Shown in pieces: positions 63,720 to 64,000 of a stretch of 64,000 bases of DNA. The first letter of the stretch is position 1. The number at the start of each line of letters is the position of its first letter. The stretch comes from Alkalibacillus aidingensis (GTDB taxonomy: Bacteria > Bacillota > Bacilli > Bacillales > Alkalibacillaceae): NCBI RefSeq assembly GCF_014595945.1, contig NZ_JABXWU010000001.1, forward strand, positions 372,001 through 436,000, in the 5' to 3' direction. The translations under genes and the position numbers were made by a program. The notes beneath the pieces are model-generated. The model searched no databases and was not told where the DNA came from. It saw nothing but the letters and a program-made list of their open reading frames with translations.

Positions 63720-64000
63720 TTAATTAGTCATTCGGTCATCCTTTTTATCAATATATAGTGAACCATCTTGTTGGATCTCCCCGTAAAACACTTGGTCAAT
63801 CGTTTGAATCCCTTTATTTTCTAACTGTTTTAATAACCATTTGTGGTCCAGGTTTAATCTCTTAAGGTTATTTTTATTTATTAACCCATCAGTAATAACT
63901 TCAGTTGCTGCTGGATAAACTTTTTCTTTAATAGCAATATTCAAATCCTCTTTTGTAACAGATTGTCTAAGATCCTTCTTCAACACAGACAATTGACCAC
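63720..64000 (-). CDS. DUF421/YetF-like membrane protein, C-terminal part (cut by window end)
   Basis: The frame is open to the window edge and beyond the apparent TTG at 63992; upstream codons continue in frame (Gly-Gln before LSVLKKDLRQ). The visible 93 residues end with QVFYGEIQQDGSLYIDKKDD, and LLKQLENKGIQTIDQVFY matches the C-terminal domain of YetF/DUF421 proteins. The N-terminal transmembrane helices must lie outside the window. Function of the family is unclear; some members support spore germination in Bacillus. Confidence 0.8.
   Translation of the reverse strand, partial: GQLSVLKKDLRQSVTKEDLNIAIKEKVYPAATEVITDGLINKNNLKRLNLDHKWLLKQLENKGIQTIDQVFYGEIQQDGSLYIDKKDDRMTN

Overview
This window is a chromosomal segment of a low-GC, endospore-forming member of the Bacillaceae. 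The gene order follows the Bacillus subtilis backbone closely: cotE-mutS-mutL-miaA-hfq, then glnR-glnA, lexA-ynzC-tkt-sirA-yneF-ccdA-ccdC-yneK, citB, tlp-yneP-yneQ, plsY-yneT-parE-parC, and a yngJ-to-yngE type acyl-CoA catabolic operon. Sporulation genes (cotE tail, sirA, tlp, a yjcZ-type peptide) support a spore former. A lone MrpB-like antiporter subunit would suit a salt- or alkali-adapted species, but I cannot name the species.

Layout. 0-6 kb: mismatch repair, tRNA modification and hfq. 5.85-6.54 kb: a gene-free block with two kinds of short repeat. 6.5-11 kb: hflX, ynbB and the GlnR-controlled glnRA operon. 11-14 kb: an SOS-type operon (WYL-like small protein, YolD-like protein, Y-family polymerase) and lexA, each with a LexA box. 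14-19.5 kb: tkt, sirA, yneF and a ccdA-mrpB-ccdC cluster. 19.5-26 kb: a complete selenocysteine locus. 26-35 kb: citB, a large catalase, a redoxin pair, tlp, a decayed ISL3-type element, yneP and yneQ. 35-39 kb: yidD, folE2, a CapA-like protein and plsY on the minus strand. 39-43.6 kb: topoisomerase IV. 43.9-52.6 kb: a TetR regulator and an acyl-CoA/leucine-type degradation operon. 52.6-64 kb: Nudix, acyl-CoA synthetase, azoreductase, type 2 IPP isomerase, an IS1595-type transposase, a DUF1906 protein, flavin oxidoreductases and the cut end of a DUF421/YetF-like gene.

The main discovery is the selenocysteine island. It holds tRNA-Sec (selC), selB, selD and selA. SelD itself carries an in-frame UGA at its catalytic position (codon 20). 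A 77-residue SelW/Rdx-like protein with a CxxU motif is interrupted by UGA at codon 13. Both UGA codons are followed, at the expected distance, by a short perfect hairpin with a G at the first loop position, as in bacterial SECIS elements. Conventional gene calling truncates selD and misses the SelW-like gene. The island sits between yneK and citB, where B. subtilis has cotM-sspP-sspO.

Other points of note are a LexA-box-like site in front of the IS1595-type transposase, the absence of yneA and yneB beside lexA, an eight-copy ~20-bp-period ATTCAT array, a free-standing AMP-binding C-terminal domain in the yng-type operon, and several GC-rich hairpin repeats of a type common in Bacillaceae.
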